From Bacillus sp. MRMR6 (GTDB taxonomy: Bacteria; Bacillota; Bacilli; Bacillales; Cytobacillaceae): DNA of 64,000 nucleotides. The stretch is from contig NZ_MSLS01000021.1 in assembly GCF_001940785.1 (NCBI RefSeq), positions 2,763-66,762 on the forward strand, read 5' to 3'. The position numbers and the translations under genes are program-made. How positions within the stretch are numbered: the first letter of the stretch is position 1; every line of letters begins with the position of its first letter. This document shows positions 43,407-51,055 of this stretch, in pieces. The notes beneath the pieces are model-generated. The model was given only the letters and a program-made list of their open reading frames with translations. It did not search any database and was not told the DNA's origin.

Positions 43407-44456
43407 ATGATGCTAATTGGCATGCTTCACCATCGAAAAGACCCTCGTACCGTGATAAAAGCATACGCTTATGCAGTGGTTGCAAAAGCGGAAGGTGCAG
43501 AAATGATTTATTTTGCACCTAAAGGTGTAAATTTTGAAAAAGAGACCATCAAGGGTTTTATGTATGAAAACGGCGGTTGGATAGAAAAGGAAGTCCGTTT
43601 CCCGGACGTTATTTATAATACAGGGAGCCCAGAAAAGCTTCTCCCCTCTGCAAATATTATTAATCAATTGAAACAGAGGAAAATTCCATTTACAACCCAT
43701 TCAATCGGCAATAAACAGTCCATTTATGAAAGATTAAAGGAGGCCGGGGACTTTGCTAGTTATCTAATTCCAACTGAAGTTGTAACCTTGCCAAGGCACT
43801 TTTTTGAGTTTTTATATGATTATCACAAAATCATATTCAAGCCGCTAAATGGCCGCAAAGGGAAAGGGATTGTTCTGGTTGAAAGTTTTCAAGATCACTA
43901 CAAAGTCTTACAAGGTACTGATGAACAATTCTGGTCAACAAAAGAACTTAGAGACTTTGTATCTATTAAGTTAAGGGAAGAGCAGTATATTGTACAACCA
44001 TTTATTTCTTGTCAAACTAAGTCGGGGCACGCGTTTGATTTTCGGCTTCATGTTCAGAAAAATGGGGAAGGTAATTGGGTTATCACAGCAATATATCCAA
44101 GAATTGGCCCTACAGGTAGTATAGTTGCTAATATTAATAATGGAGGAGCAACGAATTATTTAGAACCTTTTCTAAAACAGGAATTTGACGAGGACTATTA
44201 TGACATTAAAAGGTATCTTGAACAGTTTGCGCTCTCCTTAGCAAACCATCTCGACGAGCTTCAGCAGGTTAAATTTGGAGAAACCATTGACGAATTAGGA
44301 ATGGATGTTGCTCTTGATGAATTCGGAAAGATATGGATATTTGAGGTAAACTGGAGACCAGGCTGTCCACCGGCATTTTATCTTGAGTTAGATGTGGTCA
44401 AAAATATGATCGAATATGCGATGTTTTTAGCTAAGAAAAGTAAAGTCAACAATTAG
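43407..44456 (+). CDS. YheC/YheD-type ATP-grasp enzyme in Mur-ligase cluster
   Basis: A 349-residue ATP-grasp protein related to the four at 1581-6475. It has FPDVIYNTGSPEK in the N-terminal half, the ATP loop IFKPLNGRKGKGIVLV near residue 150, AFDFRLHVQKNGEG, and DELGMDVALDEFGKIWIFE followed by VNWRPGCPPAF at the metal site; NWRP replaces the usual NSKP. GGGAGGATAG precedes ATG 43407. The next gene, a Mur ligase, starts within 13 bases of its stop. It probably contributes one ligation step to the same product. Confidence 0.82.
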   Translation: MMLIGMLHHRKDPRTVIKAYAYAVVAKAEGAEMIYFAPKGVNFEKETIKGFMYENGGWIEKEVRFPDVIYNTGSPEKLLPSANIINQLKQRKIPFTTHSIGNKQSIYERLKEAGDFASYLIPTEVVTLPRHFFEFLYDYHKIIFKPLNGRKGKGIVLVESFQDHYKVLQGTDEQFWSTKELRDFVSIKLREEQYIVQPFISCQTKSGHAFDFRLHVQKNGEGNWVITAIYPRIGPTGSIVANINNGGATNYLEPFLKQEFDEDYYDIKRYLEQFALSLANHLDELQQVKFGETIDELGMDVALDEFGKIWIFEVNWRPGCPPAFYLELDVVKNMIEYAMFLAKKSKVNN

Positions 44457-44468
44457 GGAGTGGGAGAT

Positions 44469-45581
44469 TTGTTTAATAGAACAAAGACGGATAGGCCCAC
44501 AATTGCAGTAACGGGAAGTGCGGGAAAGACTACAACGAAGGTAATGATTGCGGCGATTTTGCGAACGAAATGGGTTGTTTTTGAAACAAAGGATTATTGG
44601 AATACGACAGAACACACACAGAAGCATAAGGACATGATTTTACCGATTCATCGGGCTGCTGTCCTTGAATATGGCATGGCCTATTCGGGGGTAATCCGTA
44701 ATCATTGTCAAATCATTCAACCAAGTATCTCTGTTATTACAAATATCGGTATGGCACATGTGGGTAACTTTGGTGGAGCTATTAAAGGCATTGCCACGGC
44801 AAAATCAGAAATCATTCATGGGATGAAACAAGATGGGTATCTGTTTCTTAATGCAGATGACGAAAACTCAAACTTATTAGAAACAAAAACTTTCAAGGGG
44901 AAAATTGTAACGGTTGGAATTGACTGTAAGGCAGATTATCAGGCAAATCGAGTGGAATATGTAGAGAAAGGCATGGAATTTACGATTAAACTACATGGGA
45001 AAGACTGCCGATTTTTCATCCCTGTATTTGGAAAGCACAATGTTTATAATGCACTATTTGCGATTGCAGTAGCAGATTTGCTAGGCTTTAGCAGTCGAGA
45101 CATGTACAAAGGACTAGAGCATACAAAAATAACGAGCAGAAGATTAGTAATGAATCACTTAAAAGATGGAATAACCGTTATAGATGATACCGTGCATGCA
45201 CATCCAGCTGCAATGAAAGCGGCATTAGAGGTCCTTTCAAGTGTTGGTCAGAAGCGTAATATCGTAGTGTTTGGCAGAATGCCGGAGTTAGGTGACCAAA
45301 TGACTCAGGCACACAGGGAGATTGGTACATTTATTGCTGCACAAAAAGTCGATTGGCTGTTTACTTATGGAAACACTGCTGATGAATATGGAATTGGGGC
45401 GGAAGAGGCAGGCTTTCCATCTAATAGAATTATTCATTACCCCAATTATACAAGAGATGATTTTCATAAGGAGTTAATCAAGCATATAGAACCAGGCACA
45501 ACCATTTTGATTAAGGGAGCCAGCCGTCTGAATATGTTTGATACAGTCAAATATTTAAAAGAATATTATCTAGTCGAATAA
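44469..45581 (+). CDS. Stand-alone Mur ligase-like enzyme lacking domain 1
   Basis: A 370-residue MurF-like ligase. The P-loop IAVTGSAGKTTTKVM appears within ~15 residues of the start, so the UDP-sugar-binding N-terminal domain of true MurC-F enzymes is absent, as in poly-glutamate synthase PgsB/CapB. Other motifs: TNIGMAHVGNFGG, LNADDEN, FGKHNVYNALFAIAV, IDDTVHAHPAAMKAAL (HP instead of NP) and FGRMPELGDQ. I favour TTG 44469, which follows GGGAGTGGGAG; a GTG at 44460 lies too close to its ribosome site. A strong terminator follows. Confidence 0.82.
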   Translation: MFNRTKTDRPTIAVTGSAGKTTTKVMIAAILRTKWVVFETKDYWNTTEHTQKHKDMILPIHRAAVLEYGMAYSGVIRNHCQIIQPSISVITNIGMAHVGNFGGAIKGIATAKSEIIHGMKQDGYLFLNADDENSNLLETKTFKGKIVTVGIDCKADYQANRVEYVEKGMEFTIKLHGKDCRFFIPVFGKHNVYNALFAIAVADLLGFSSRDMYKGLEHTKITSRRLVMNHLKDGITVIDDTVHAHPAAMKAALEVLSSVGQKRNIVVFGRMPELGDQMTQAHREIGTFIAAQKVDWLFTYGNTADEYGIGAEEAGFPSNRIIHYPNYTRDDFHKELIKHIEPGTTILIKGASRLNMFDTVKYLKEYYLVE

Positions 45582-45620
45582 AAAAGCAATCAGGTGCTGC
45601 ACCTGATTGCTTTTTTATTG
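45580..45620. terminator. Bidirectional terminator ending the Mur-ligase cluster
   Basis: An AAAAAGCAATCAGGTGC stem with its complement GCACCTGATTGCTTTTT, with T or A runs at both ends. It sits between convergent genes. Confidence 0.9.
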
Positions 45621-45649
45621 TTGTATGTGCCAAAAAGATCTTAATCGCT

Positions 45650-46864
45650 TTATTCCATGTAAAATCTTAGATGTGAGGCGGCTGCCTTGGCATTTTGCTT
45701 TGCTTCTTTTTCTGTTTCACCTGTGGCTATGACATAGGCATAACGGTGGCCCATAGACCTAGGGGGCTGAAGAAGAGCACCTTTTTTCGGTTTTACATAT
45801 ACTTCCTCAACACCTTGGGAAGCCAGCGCTTTGTTCTTGCCAGTTACCTTTAAAAGGGTCCCTATTGAGTCAACCGTTACATATTGAGTAAACACTGGTT
45901 TCTCATGTTTGAGGGTGAAATCTGGAGTGATCCCCATTGCCATTTTTAATTCTTCTTCAATTAAGTTAATTCCTAGGCCTATCTCAATCATCCGGTTCAT
46001 CGCACCACCGGAGATTCTAGGATTAATCTCGATCAATTTCCACTGTTTGTTACAATAGCGCAGCTCTAAATGACATGCACCATCTTTAAATCTATGCAAC
46101 TTTATGATCTCATCCACTGCCTGCTCCATATGGTGAAAAAATCCTTTGTTTAAGTTATGTTTTAGGCTATAGCCGGTGATAATAAACCGTTCCTTAAAGT
46201 TAATTTCCTGCTCGAAAACAGCAATGATTTTAAGCTGGCCATTTTGCACAACGGCCTCAACCAAATATTGAGGACCGTTTAAATATTCTTCTAACAGGAT
46301 GGAACTAGAAGGATTCCTCTTTCTAAGTTTTTTAATAAATAATCTAAGTTCATCCATATTTGTTGGGCAGAAAACGTCCTTCGATCCCGTGGAGTATGGT
46401 GATTTTACAATGGGAAGAGGCCAAGTATCTAGTTCTTCCTTTAAGGAATTCAAGTCCATATCTGGTTCTAGAATTGAATAAGTAGGTGAGTAAGCGGTTC
46501 CTGCAAGTGTTCCTCTCGATGTAATTTTACTTTGCATATGTTTAATACTTTCAGTTGTGAAATGATTAATTCCTAATTCTTCTGCAAGTAAACAGGAGGT
46601 ATAGACATATGGATCCACGAAGCTTACGATTCCTTTAACAGTAAGTCCATTGAGGATCAGTCGGTTAATTTCGTCCCTAATCAGCTCTACGTCCGATAAA
46701 TCTAGGTATCTAAGTAAGTGGACATCAGAAAAATCTCCCCGTTTTTCTTTAAAACTAGCTCGGTTAGTAAACAAAACCGTATAATAGCCCATACGCTCCG
46801 CAGCTTTAATTGCTTCCCTGCTGGAACCTGCTTTCTGAGTCTCTAGAAATATAACCGTATCCAT
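45650..46864 (-). CDS. ATP-grasp carboxylate-amine ligase
   Basis: A 404-residue ATP-grasp protein of the carbamoyl-phosphate-synthase/PurK-like type, unlike the YheC/YheD group. Residues 1-100 form a pre-ATP-grasp Rossmann-like domain (IFLETQKAGSSREAIKAAER). Then come LPIVKSPYSTGSKDV (ATP lysine), ILLEEYLNGPQYLVEAVV, and CHLELRYCNKQWKLIEINP followed by RISGG with the metal-binding E and N. The C-terminal ~90 residues form an extra domain. I chose ATG 46862-46864 after GGAAGGGG; the open frame upstream is rejected. It converges on the Mur-ligase cluster and could supply a dipeptide or amide precursor, which is inference. Confidence 0.8.
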   Translation of the reverse strand: MDTVIFLETQKAGSSREAIKAAERMGYYTVLFTNRASFKEKRGDFSDVHLLRYLDLSDVELIRDEINRLILNGLTVKGIVSFVDPYVYTSCLLAEELGINHFTTESIKHMQSKITSRGTLAGTAYSPTYSILEPDMDLNSLKEELDTWPLPIVKSPYSTGSKDVFCPTNMDELRLFIKKLRKRNPSSSILLEEYLNGPQYLVEAVVQNGQLKIIAVFEQEINFKERFIITGYSLKHNLNKGFFHHMEQAVDEIIKLHRFKDGACHLELRYCNKQWKLIEINPRISGGAMNRMIEIGLGINLIEEELKMAMGITPDFTLKHEKPVFTQYVTVDSIGTLLKVTGKNKALASQGVEEVYVKPKKGALLQPPRSMGHRYAYVIATGETEKEAKQNAKAAASHLRFYME

Positions 46865-46977
46865 ACCATTTCCCCTTCCACAATTAAAACAGAGTACACA
46901 TAAATTCTCATCTGTATATCTTATTGCGGTCAATTTAGGAAGGTGTAGTCATTTAACTAGAAAAGTGAAATAATTGA

Positions 46978-47012
46978 AAAAGAAAAAACCGTCTGAAGGA
47001 GACGGTTTAGCT
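46978..47012 (-). terminator. Terminator after the IDEAL-domain gene
   Basis: On the minus strand AAACCGTCT/AGACGGTTT with a CCTTC loop is followed by TTTCTTTTT. Confidence 0.85.
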
Positions 47013-47049
47013 TAAATCATACGCCACAAAACGTGCCGCTTTCGCTTTC

Positions 47050-47283
47050 TTATGATCCAAATCTTTTATTTAGTTCATTGAGCTGTTTGGATAGTGTGTA
47101 AAAAGATTTTTTATCTTGGCGGTCAATGGCTGAGTCAATATTCGTTAATAATTTTTCCTTCTCCACAGTCAGTTGGATTTCAGATAAAAGCATTTCGATG
47201 TACAAATCCTGGACATAGTTCTCTTGCTTTTGACGTTTCATGGCACCAATCTTCATTAATTCCGTGTATGATTTTTCATTCAC
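47050..47283 (-). CDS. IDEAL domain-containing protein
   Basis: A 77-residue soluble, helical protein. The sequence YVQDLYIEMLLSEIQLTVEK followed by LLTNIDSAIDRQDKKSFYTL matches the IDEAL domain, a short C-terminal module of Firmicute proteins such as YpiB; the naming motif here reads NIDSAI. The start is GTG 47281-47283, seven bases after AGAGGTG. It is divergent from comK. The molecular function of free-standing IDEAL proteins is not established. Confidence 0.8.
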   Translation of the reverse strand: MNEKSYTELMKIGAMKRQKQENYVQDLYIEMLLSEIQLTVEKEKLLTNIDSAIDRQDKKSFYTLSKQLNELNKRFGS

Positions 47284-47410
47284 CGAAAATCACCTCTGAT
47301 GCTTTTTAATATTATATGGGAATTTTCTAATAATATCAATGAGTTTTTAAAATTTTCTGATAAATTATTTCATTGATAATTTGTGAAATATTTCGTAACA
47401 ATTTAAAAAA

Positions 47411-47441
47411 TTGACCTGCATTTTAAAATTAATGATATGAT
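47411..47441 (+). promoter_or_regulatory. Possible comK promoter
   Basis: TTGACC and TATGAT are separated by 19 bases. Transcription would begin near 47448, which excludes ATG 47437 as the comK start. The surrounding ~100 bases are extremely A/T-rich, as expected around ComK-type sites, but I see no clean AAAA-N5-TTTT pair. Confidence 0.4.
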
Positions 47442-47478
47442 TATTATGGTAAAATTTATGTTATTGGAGTTGAAAAGA

Positions 47479-48039
47479 TTGAAGCAGAGACAAATTGAAG
47501 AGTATGAGGTAAATCCATGTACGATGTTTATCAAACCTGTTACGTATGGCAGTAAAACGTATTCGGAAATTTTTGAAGTGGAGGATGTTTTTTTATCACC
47601 TTTTAAACCGCTTGATATTATAAAAAATAGTTGCGATTACTTTGGCTGTGACTATGAGGGCAGAAAAAAAGGAACAAAACTGTTAATAGGTACAACGCAT
47701 AAAATTCCAATCGCTATTGATCCAACAAACCGCATCTTTTTCTTTCCAACACAATCACCAAATCGGCAAGAATGTATCTGGATCTCTCATGAACATGTAA
47801 TAGACTATTCCAGAGTAAGTCCTCAAGAAACATTAATCACTTTTCATAATAAACAAACTTATCAATTCCCTATTTCCTTCAACTCAATTAACAATCAGAT
47901 ACAAAGAACGTCCCACTTAAGAACTACGTTAATGCAAAGAATTGAATATAATGAAAGGAAATCTTATTATATGCTTCAGAGATCGAAATCACTGGAAGCA
48001 TCAGAACCCCCGCATAAATACGGCAAAGACTTGTTCTAA
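47479..48039 (+). CDS. comK: Competence transcription factor ComK
   Basis: A 186-residue protein, close to the 192 of B. subtilis ComK. It contains YEVNPCTMFI, FEVEDVFLSPFKPLDIIKNS, CDYFGCDYEGRKKGT, IDPTNRIFFFPTQSPNRQEC and WISHEHVIDYS, the DNA-binding core of ComK. I choose TTG 47479, nine bases after GGAG; earlier in-frame ATG codons lie at or before the likely transcription start. ComK activates DNA-uptake genes and its own promoter. Monocistronic, with a terminator overlapping the end of yhjD. Confidence 0.9.
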   Translation: MKQRQIEEYEVNPCTMFIKPVTYGSKTYSEIFEVEDVFLSPFKPLDIIKNSCDYFGCDYEGRKKGTKLLIGTTHKIPIAIDPTNRIFFFPTQSPNRQECIWISHEHVIDYSRVSPQETLITFHNKQTYQFPISFNSINNQIQRTSHLRTTLMQRIEYNERKSYYMLQRSKSLEASEPPHKYGKDLF

Positions 48040-48044
48040 ATGAT

Positions 48045-48073
48045 CATCACCTAACGGGACAGGTGTTTTTTTA
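48045..48073 (+). terminator. Terminator after comK
   Basis: A CACCT/AGGTG hairpin with an eight-base loop and seven T residues. It overlaps the last codons of the convergent yhjD gene. Confidence 0.65.
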
Positions 48074-48416
48074 GAAAATAAAACTCCATTAATTCCTGTA
48101 CTTTATTGCGAATTCTTGGATTAAAGTAATTGTGCTCTTCTTCATACCCTTTATATAAAAACAGATACATAGTGAAGGCGTCGTCCCGTTTTGTCTCCAT
48201 TACCTTTAGATTGTGCTTTTTCATATATTGTTTTACTTCGGCTAACTCCTTCTGAATTATCTTCATCGTATCTTCAACTAGTACTAGATAGGGTCTTTTT
48301 AACTTTAAGGGACTCTTTTCAATTATAGATAAATCCCGATTTAAAATAATTAGAACCATCGGCAAATAAATGGCTTTTTCCATTAAATTACGATCTTCAT
48401 CAGGAATTCTGGTCAT
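48051..48416 (-). CDS. yhjD: YhjD family protein
   Basis: A 121-residue soluble protein starting MTRIPDEDRNLMEKAIYLPM. It has FTMYLFLYKGYEEEHNYFNP and RNKVQELMEFY toward the end, matching what I recall of B. subtilis YhjD in length and conserved blocks. GGGGGACTGATGG precedes the ATG. It is convergent with comK. In B. subtilis yhjD lies near comK and sipV as here. No function is known. Confidence 0.78.
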   Translation of the reverse strand: MTRIPDEDRNLMEKAIYLPMVLIILNRDLSIIEKSPLKLKRPYLVLVEDTMKIIQKELAEVKQYMKKHNLKVMETKRDDAFTMYLFLYKGYEEEHNYFNPRIRNKVQELMEFYFLKKHLSR

Positions 48417-48489
48417 TCCATCAGTCCCCCTGTCTTTTATTAAAATAACAAGAACAAATGTTCTTATATATCATACGGAAAAATTAATT

Positions 48490-48520
48490 AAAACGCAATC
48501 CTAAAAAGGTTGCGTCTTTT
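48490..48520. terminator. Small hairpin between yhjD and the LCP gene
   Basis: An ACGCAA/TTGCGT stem with a central CC/GG pair and A/T-rich flanks (CTTTTATTTG on the plus strand). It may be a read-through terminator; no gene ends immediately before it. Confidence 0.35.
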
Positions 48521-48661
48521 ATTTGTAAAAATTGGCTTAGATGTGAGAAAGTTTTTTATATAGAAGGATATAGTATTGGGGAAAATGAAATAATGTAGTA
48601 ACTTTAAAAAAATATATGCAGTCAATATAGATAGAAATATCAGATAGGTGGGTGATCCAAT

Positions 48662-49612
48662 ATGCGATCAGAAAAGCATCATAATAGAAAAAAAAGAAGT
48701 TGGAGAACAGTTTTCCTTGTGTTTCTTATTGTAATCGTAGCGACAGCAGGATATTCTTATTTTCAGTATAAACAAGGTATAAATCAATCGTTAAAGAAAA
48801 TCAACCAAACACAAGAAAATGCCAATATAAATGAAGTGGTCTATACTTTTGAAGGAAAAAAGGACCAATTTGGAAATACCAATATTCTTTTACTGGGAAG
48901 TGATGCACGCGGGGAAGAGAAATCACGGGCAGATACCATTATGATAGCACACTATAATGAGGATAGAGGTTCTTATAAGCTGACATCCATCATGAGGGAT
49001 AGCTACGTTAGTATCCCAGGACATGGAAGGCATAAGATTAATTCTGCGTTTATGAGGGGTGGTCCTGAGCTTATGAGAAAAACCATCAAAGAGAACTTTG
49101 ATATTGAGATGCAGTATTACGCGATTGTTGACTTTGAAGGCTTTGTCCAATTGATTGATGAAGCTTTTCCAAATGGAGTAGAAATTAATGTCGAAAAAAG
49201 AATGGAAAAATACATAGATGTAACAATCGAACCCGGGCTCCAAAGATTGGACGGTGAGCATATGCTTGGTTTTGTTCGCTTCCGTCAAGATGCAATCGGC
49301 GATTTTGGAAGGGTAAAACGACAACAGCAAGCATTGCAGGCAATAGGAGACCAGTTAACGAGTTTTCAAACCATCCCGAAGCTTCCAAAGTTGGTTGGGG
49401 TTGTGACACCGTATATCAATACAAATATGGATACTACAGATATTTTATTTATGGCTAAGGACTTCTTTTCTAAAGATAGGGGGGCAGTTGCAACTTTTAG
49501 AATACCAATCGAAAATGGCTATCAAGATGCAAAGATTAGAGGGGAAGGAGCCGTCTTAGAGTTAGATTTTGAAAAAAATAAAAAGGCCTTCCATGAATTT
49601 ATAGCTCAATAA
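48662..49612 (+). CDS. LytR-CpsA-Psr (LCP) family glycopolymer transferase
   Basis: A 316-residue membrane-anchored protein. Short basic N-terminus, one transmembrane helix (VFLVFLIVIVATAGYSYF, residues ~18-35), then the extracytoplasmic LCP domain: LLLGSDARGEEKSRADTIMI, SIMRDSYVSIPG, INSAFMRGG and LGFVRFRQDAIGDFGRVKRQ. LCP enzymes transfer teichoic acids or other glycopolymers from undecaprenyl carriers to peptidoglycan. AGGTGGG lies upstream of the ATG. Which of the TagT/U/V-like or other LCP members it is cannot be decided. Confidence 0.9.
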   Translation: MRSEKHHNRKKRSWRTVFLVFLIVIVATAGYSYFQYKQGINQSLKKINQTQENANINEVVYTFEGKKDQFGNTNILLLGSDARGEEKSRADTIMIAHYNEDRGSYKLTSIMRDSYVSIPGHGRHKINSAFMRGGPELMRKTIKENFDIEMQYYAIVDFEGFVQLIDEAFPNGVEINVEKRMEKYIDVTIEPGLQRLDGEHMLGFVRFRQDAIGDFGRVKRQQQALQAIGDQLTSFQTIPKLPKLVGVVTPYINTNMDTTDILFMAKDFFSKDRGAVATFRIPIENGYQDAKIRGEGAVLELDFEKNKKAFHEFIAQ

Positions 49613-49662
49613 CTATTTCATTAATGCATAACCTTATAAGCAACTATAAAAGGAGCATTCGC

Positions 49663-50328
49663 ATGGATTTCGAACTATTCAAGGCGTGGTTTACCCTTGA
49701 GAATATGATGGAGTTAATTCAAAGATATCGGTCTTTTGGGCCTGTACCAGGAATATTGCTGCCGATGTTAGAAGCTTTCTTACCCTTTTTACCTTTATTT
49801 ATTTTTGTTATGGCAAATGCGAGTGCTTTTGGTCTTTGGCTAGGCTTTCTTTATTCATGGGTTGGCTCATGTACAGGTGCACTCCTGCTCTTTTTACTTA
49901 TTAGGAAGTATGGGAGAAAAAGGGCATTCTCCTTTATTCTAAAACATCCAAAAATTCGAAAGTTGATGGACTGGGTTGATGATCATGGTTTCGGCCCGCT
50001 GTTTTTGTTATTATGCTTTCCATTCACACCTTCAGTTGTTGTTAATATTGTGGCAGGTCTTTCAAAAATTAATATCTATCAATATATGCTGGCAGTGTCT
50101 ATCGGAAAGATGGTGATGATTTTTACTATTAGTTTTATTGGTTATGACCTTCATTCTTTAATAACACAACCATATCGCACGGCTTTTGTCTTTCTAGTAA
50201 TTTTCATTCTTTGGTATGTTGGGAAAAGAATTGAAGTAAGATTGAATAAGCGGGTTGAAAAAGGCGATAATGTGGAAAAAGAGAGTGAAATGGAGCTCAA
50301 AAAAGGGAGGAGCCTTCATGAAGATTGA
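49663..50328 (+). CDS. yhjE: TVP38/TMEM64 (DedA-like) membrane protein YhjE
   Basis: A 221-residue polytopic protein with five to six helices and the VTT-type motif region: FGPVPGILLPMLEAFLPFLP, ANASAFGLWLGFLYSWVGS, and LLCFPFTPSVVVNIVAGLSK. The ATG at 49663 follows AAAGGAG by seven bases; 13 more in-frame codons upstream are unsupported. Relatives move or scramble lipids. It overlaps the signal peptidase gene by 11 bases, which matches the yhjE-sipV pairing of B. subtilis. Confidence 0.85.
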   Translation: MDFELFKAWFTLENMMELIQRYRSFGPVPGILLPMLEAFLPFLPLFIFVMANASAFGLWLGFLYSWVGSCTGALLLFLLIRKYGRKRAFSFILKHPKIRKLMDWVDDHGFGPLFLLLCFPFTPSVVVNIVAGLSKINIYQYMLAVSIGKMVMIFTISFIGYDLHSLITQPYRTAFVFLVIFILWYVGKRIEVRLNKRVEKGDNVEKESEMELKKGRSLHED

Positions 50329-50872
50329 ATGGAAAAAAGAAGGTATAGAATGGATTAAAGCATTTGCAATAGGTTTTATTATATTCGCATTTATTCGGAC
50401 ATTTTTCTTTTCAAATTATGTCGTAGAAGGCGAGTCAATGATGCCAACACTTCAAGATGGAAACAAGCTTGTCGTTAATAAGCTTGGTTATCAAGTCGGA
50501 GATTTAAACCGGTTTGACGTTATTGTTTTTCATGCGAATGAAAAGGAGGATTTTGTCAAACGTATAATTGGCTTACCAGGTGATAAGATTGAGTATAAGA
50601 ATGACCAATTGTATATTAATGGTAAAAAATACGAAGAGCCCTTTTTATCAATTTACAAGCAAGAAATCGTGGGAATTAAACTGACAGAAGATTTTAGTCT
50701 AAGAGAAAAAACGGGAGAAAATATCGTGCCCGACGGAAAATTATTTGTAATGGGAGATAATCGACTCGGAAGCTGGGACAGCCGCCACTTTGGATTTATC
50801 TCTGTCAATCAAGTTGTAGGTAAAGTCGACCTTCGCTATTGGCCCTTAAGTGAAATGGATGTTCATTTCTAA
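50318..50872 (+). CDS. sipV: Type I signal peptidase (SipV-like)
   Basis: A 184-residue membrane serine protease. One N-terminal transmembrane helix (IKAFAIGFIIFAFIRTFF) is followed by the nucleophile region VVEGESMMPTL (Ser ~43), the catalytic lysine in DFVKRIIGLPGDKIEY, and GDNRLGSWDSRHFG (box E). It removes signal peptides on the outer face. The ATG at 50318 follows AAAGGGAGGAG. The symbol follows gene order (yhjE-sipV); other Sip paralogues are similar. A terminator follows. Confidence 0.9.
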   Translation: MKIEWKKEGIEWIKAFAIGFIIFAFIRTFFFSNYVVEGESMMPTLQDGNKLVVNKLGYQVGDLNRFDVIVFHANEKEDFVKRIIGLPGDKIEYKNDQLYINGKKYEEPFLSIYKQEIVGIKLTEDFSLREKTGENIVPDGKLFVMGDNRLGSWDSRHFGFISVNQVVGKVDLRYWPLSEMDVHF

Positions 50873-50882
50873 TACAATAGAT

Positions 50883-50909
50883 AAAAGCACGAGCAATCGT
50901 GCTTTTTAT
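50883..50909 (+). terminator. Terminator after signal peptidase gene
   Basis: An AAAAGCACGA/TCGTGCTTTT stem with a GCAA loop and a T tail. Confidence 0.9.
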
Positions 50910-50944
50910 GTGTTTATGGCCGTAGAAATTCCCATTTATGGTGG

Positions 50945-50998
50945 TTCAACTAACCATCAGTGGGAAGGAAGAAAACCCCACTGATGGAAGTTGAACTA
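50945..50998 (+). repeat. Two-hairpin dispersed repeat, copy 3 (second hairpin only)
   Basis: TTCAACT-aa-CCATCAGTGGG pairs with CCCACTGATGG-a-AGTTGAA. This is the right-hand module of the copy at 8173-8330, without the left hairpin. It ends 58 bases before addB and would fold in the addB leader. Confidence 0.75.
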
Positions 50999-51055
50999 TA
51001 TGATAGAATGAAAGATACAGAGTTATTGCAAGAGTAAGGAAAGCGAGGTTGTAAC

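Noticed and set aside
48923..49409. Minus-strand open frames inside the LCP gene
   Set aside because: They overlap the conserved LCP domain entirely and carry no recognisable domain.
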